Shown here piece by piece: positions 63,756-64,000 of a stretch of 64,000 bases of DNA (position 1 is its first letter; each line of letters opens with the position of its first letter). The stretch is from Chitinophaga eiseniae. GTDB taxonomy: Bacteria; Bacteroidota; Bacteroidia; Chitinophagales; Chitinophagaceae. The stretch spans positions 1,745,446-1,809,445 of the forward strand of contig NZ_JABAHZ010000001.1 of NCBI RefSeq assembly GCF_012641265.1, read 5' to 3'. A model generated the notes under the pieces. It saw only the letters and a list, made by a program, of their open reading frames with translations. It made no database searches and was not told the origin of the DNA. A program made the position numbers and the translations under genes.

Positions 63756-64000
63756 CTAATCCCTTAATACAATATTCAGTGTGCTTTTGCCGTCCCAATT
63801 TTTTTCCGTGACAACTTTTCCTTTATTCGTCACCGTTACCTTTAATTGTTTGCCGGCGCGCTTTACCACGATATCCATATCGGCCTCAAACGCCCGGATA
63901 TGGCGCAATGCCATGTTATTCCAGGCAGCAGGTAACCGTGGGCACATATCAAAACTCCGGAGTCCTGTTGGCACGATACCAAAAAGTCCTTCCGTGATCA
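63756..64000 (-). CDS. C-terminal part of a glycosidase-like protein (5' end outside window)
   Basis: The frame runs in from the right edge without a stop and ends at 63756; the GTG at 63974 is an internal codon. Visible residues read EGLFGIVPTGLRSFDM, PRLPAAWNNMALRHIRAFE, then DIVVKRAGKQLKVTV. This ending is typical of six-hairpin glycosidase-like proteins (GH65/GH95-type or DUF4450). The enzyme core lies outside. Confidence 0.75.
   Translation of the reverse strand, partial: ITEGLFGIVPTGLRSFDMCPRLPAAWNNMALRHIRAFEADMDIVVKRAGKQLKVTVTNKGKVVTEKNWDGKSTLNIVLRD

Noticed and set aside
1..64000. tRNA, rRNA, CRISPR array, insertion sequence or prophage
   Set aside because: Reading both strands showed no cloverleaf-like gene, spacer-repeat array, transposase or phage structural gene. 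Covariance-model searches were not possible.

Overview
The window looks like a Bacteroidota chromosome, most likely a Chitinophaga-type member of the Chitinophagaceae. The evidence is a SusC/SusD pair driven by an ECF sigma factor and a FecR anti-sigma factor, type IX secretion (T9SS) C-terminal sorting domains, GH95-type glycosidases, lanthipeptide precursors with the Bacteroidota class I leader, and start sites without strong Shine-Dalgarno sequences. No rRNA, tRNA, CRISPR array, insertion sequence or phage was seen. The species call is an inference from gene content.

Layout. 1-4.7 kb: a minus-strand cell-surface operon of an outer-membrane barrel, a secreted protein, a lipoprotein and the start of a large YD/SpvB-like protein that runs off the left edge. 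5.3-6.8 kb: a universal stress protein and a NarL-type response regulator. 6.9-12.3 kb: a class I lanthipeptide locus with LanC, two minus-strand precursors, a divergent full-length LanB and a third precursor behind it; the two short precursors at 8561-8716 and 12130-12264 are easily missed. 12.3-15.3 kb: a secreted FAD oxidoreductase and a Blc-like lipocalin. 15.5-27.9 kb: a polysaccharide-utilisation-type locus read as sigma factor, FecR, SusC, SusD, T9SS-exported propeller, large clan-A glycosidase-like protein. 28-31.8 kb: a chloramphenicol acetyltransferase-like gene, a HAD phosphatase, a Crp-type regulator, and AT-rich or adhesin-like secreted proteins.

32-38.8 kb is the most unusual segment: a compact four-gene operon encoding a ferritin-like protein, a LodA-like (quinone-cofactor oxidase family) protein, a radical SAM/SPASM maturase and a LodB/QhpG-like flavoprotein. 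It looks like a self-contained system for making a protein-derived quinone cofactor, with one maturase reminiscent of the QHNDH pathway and another reminiscent of the LodA pathway.

38.8-43.4 kb holds small secreted proteins, a 5'-truncated outer-membrane barrel remnant and a glycerophosphodiesterase-family protein. 43.9-49.0 kb is one giant T9SS adhesin with a 480-bp tandem repeat. 49.3-54.3 kb encodes an Rhs protein with a PAAR-like N-terminus and a C-terminal deaminase-like toxin (H1345-x-E1347 and C1385-x-x-C1388), followed seven bases later by a candidate immunity gene. 54.3-64 kb contains a membrane protein, a GH95-like enzyme, a carboxypeptidase-regulatory-like protein, a second Crp-type regulator, two DoxX-type proteins, exonuclease III, a dodecin lacking the usual flavin-stacking Trp, 3-methyladenine glycosylase, an alpha/beta hydrolase and the tail of another glycosidase-like protein. 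Many convergent gene ends carry clear hairpin terminators, listed individually.
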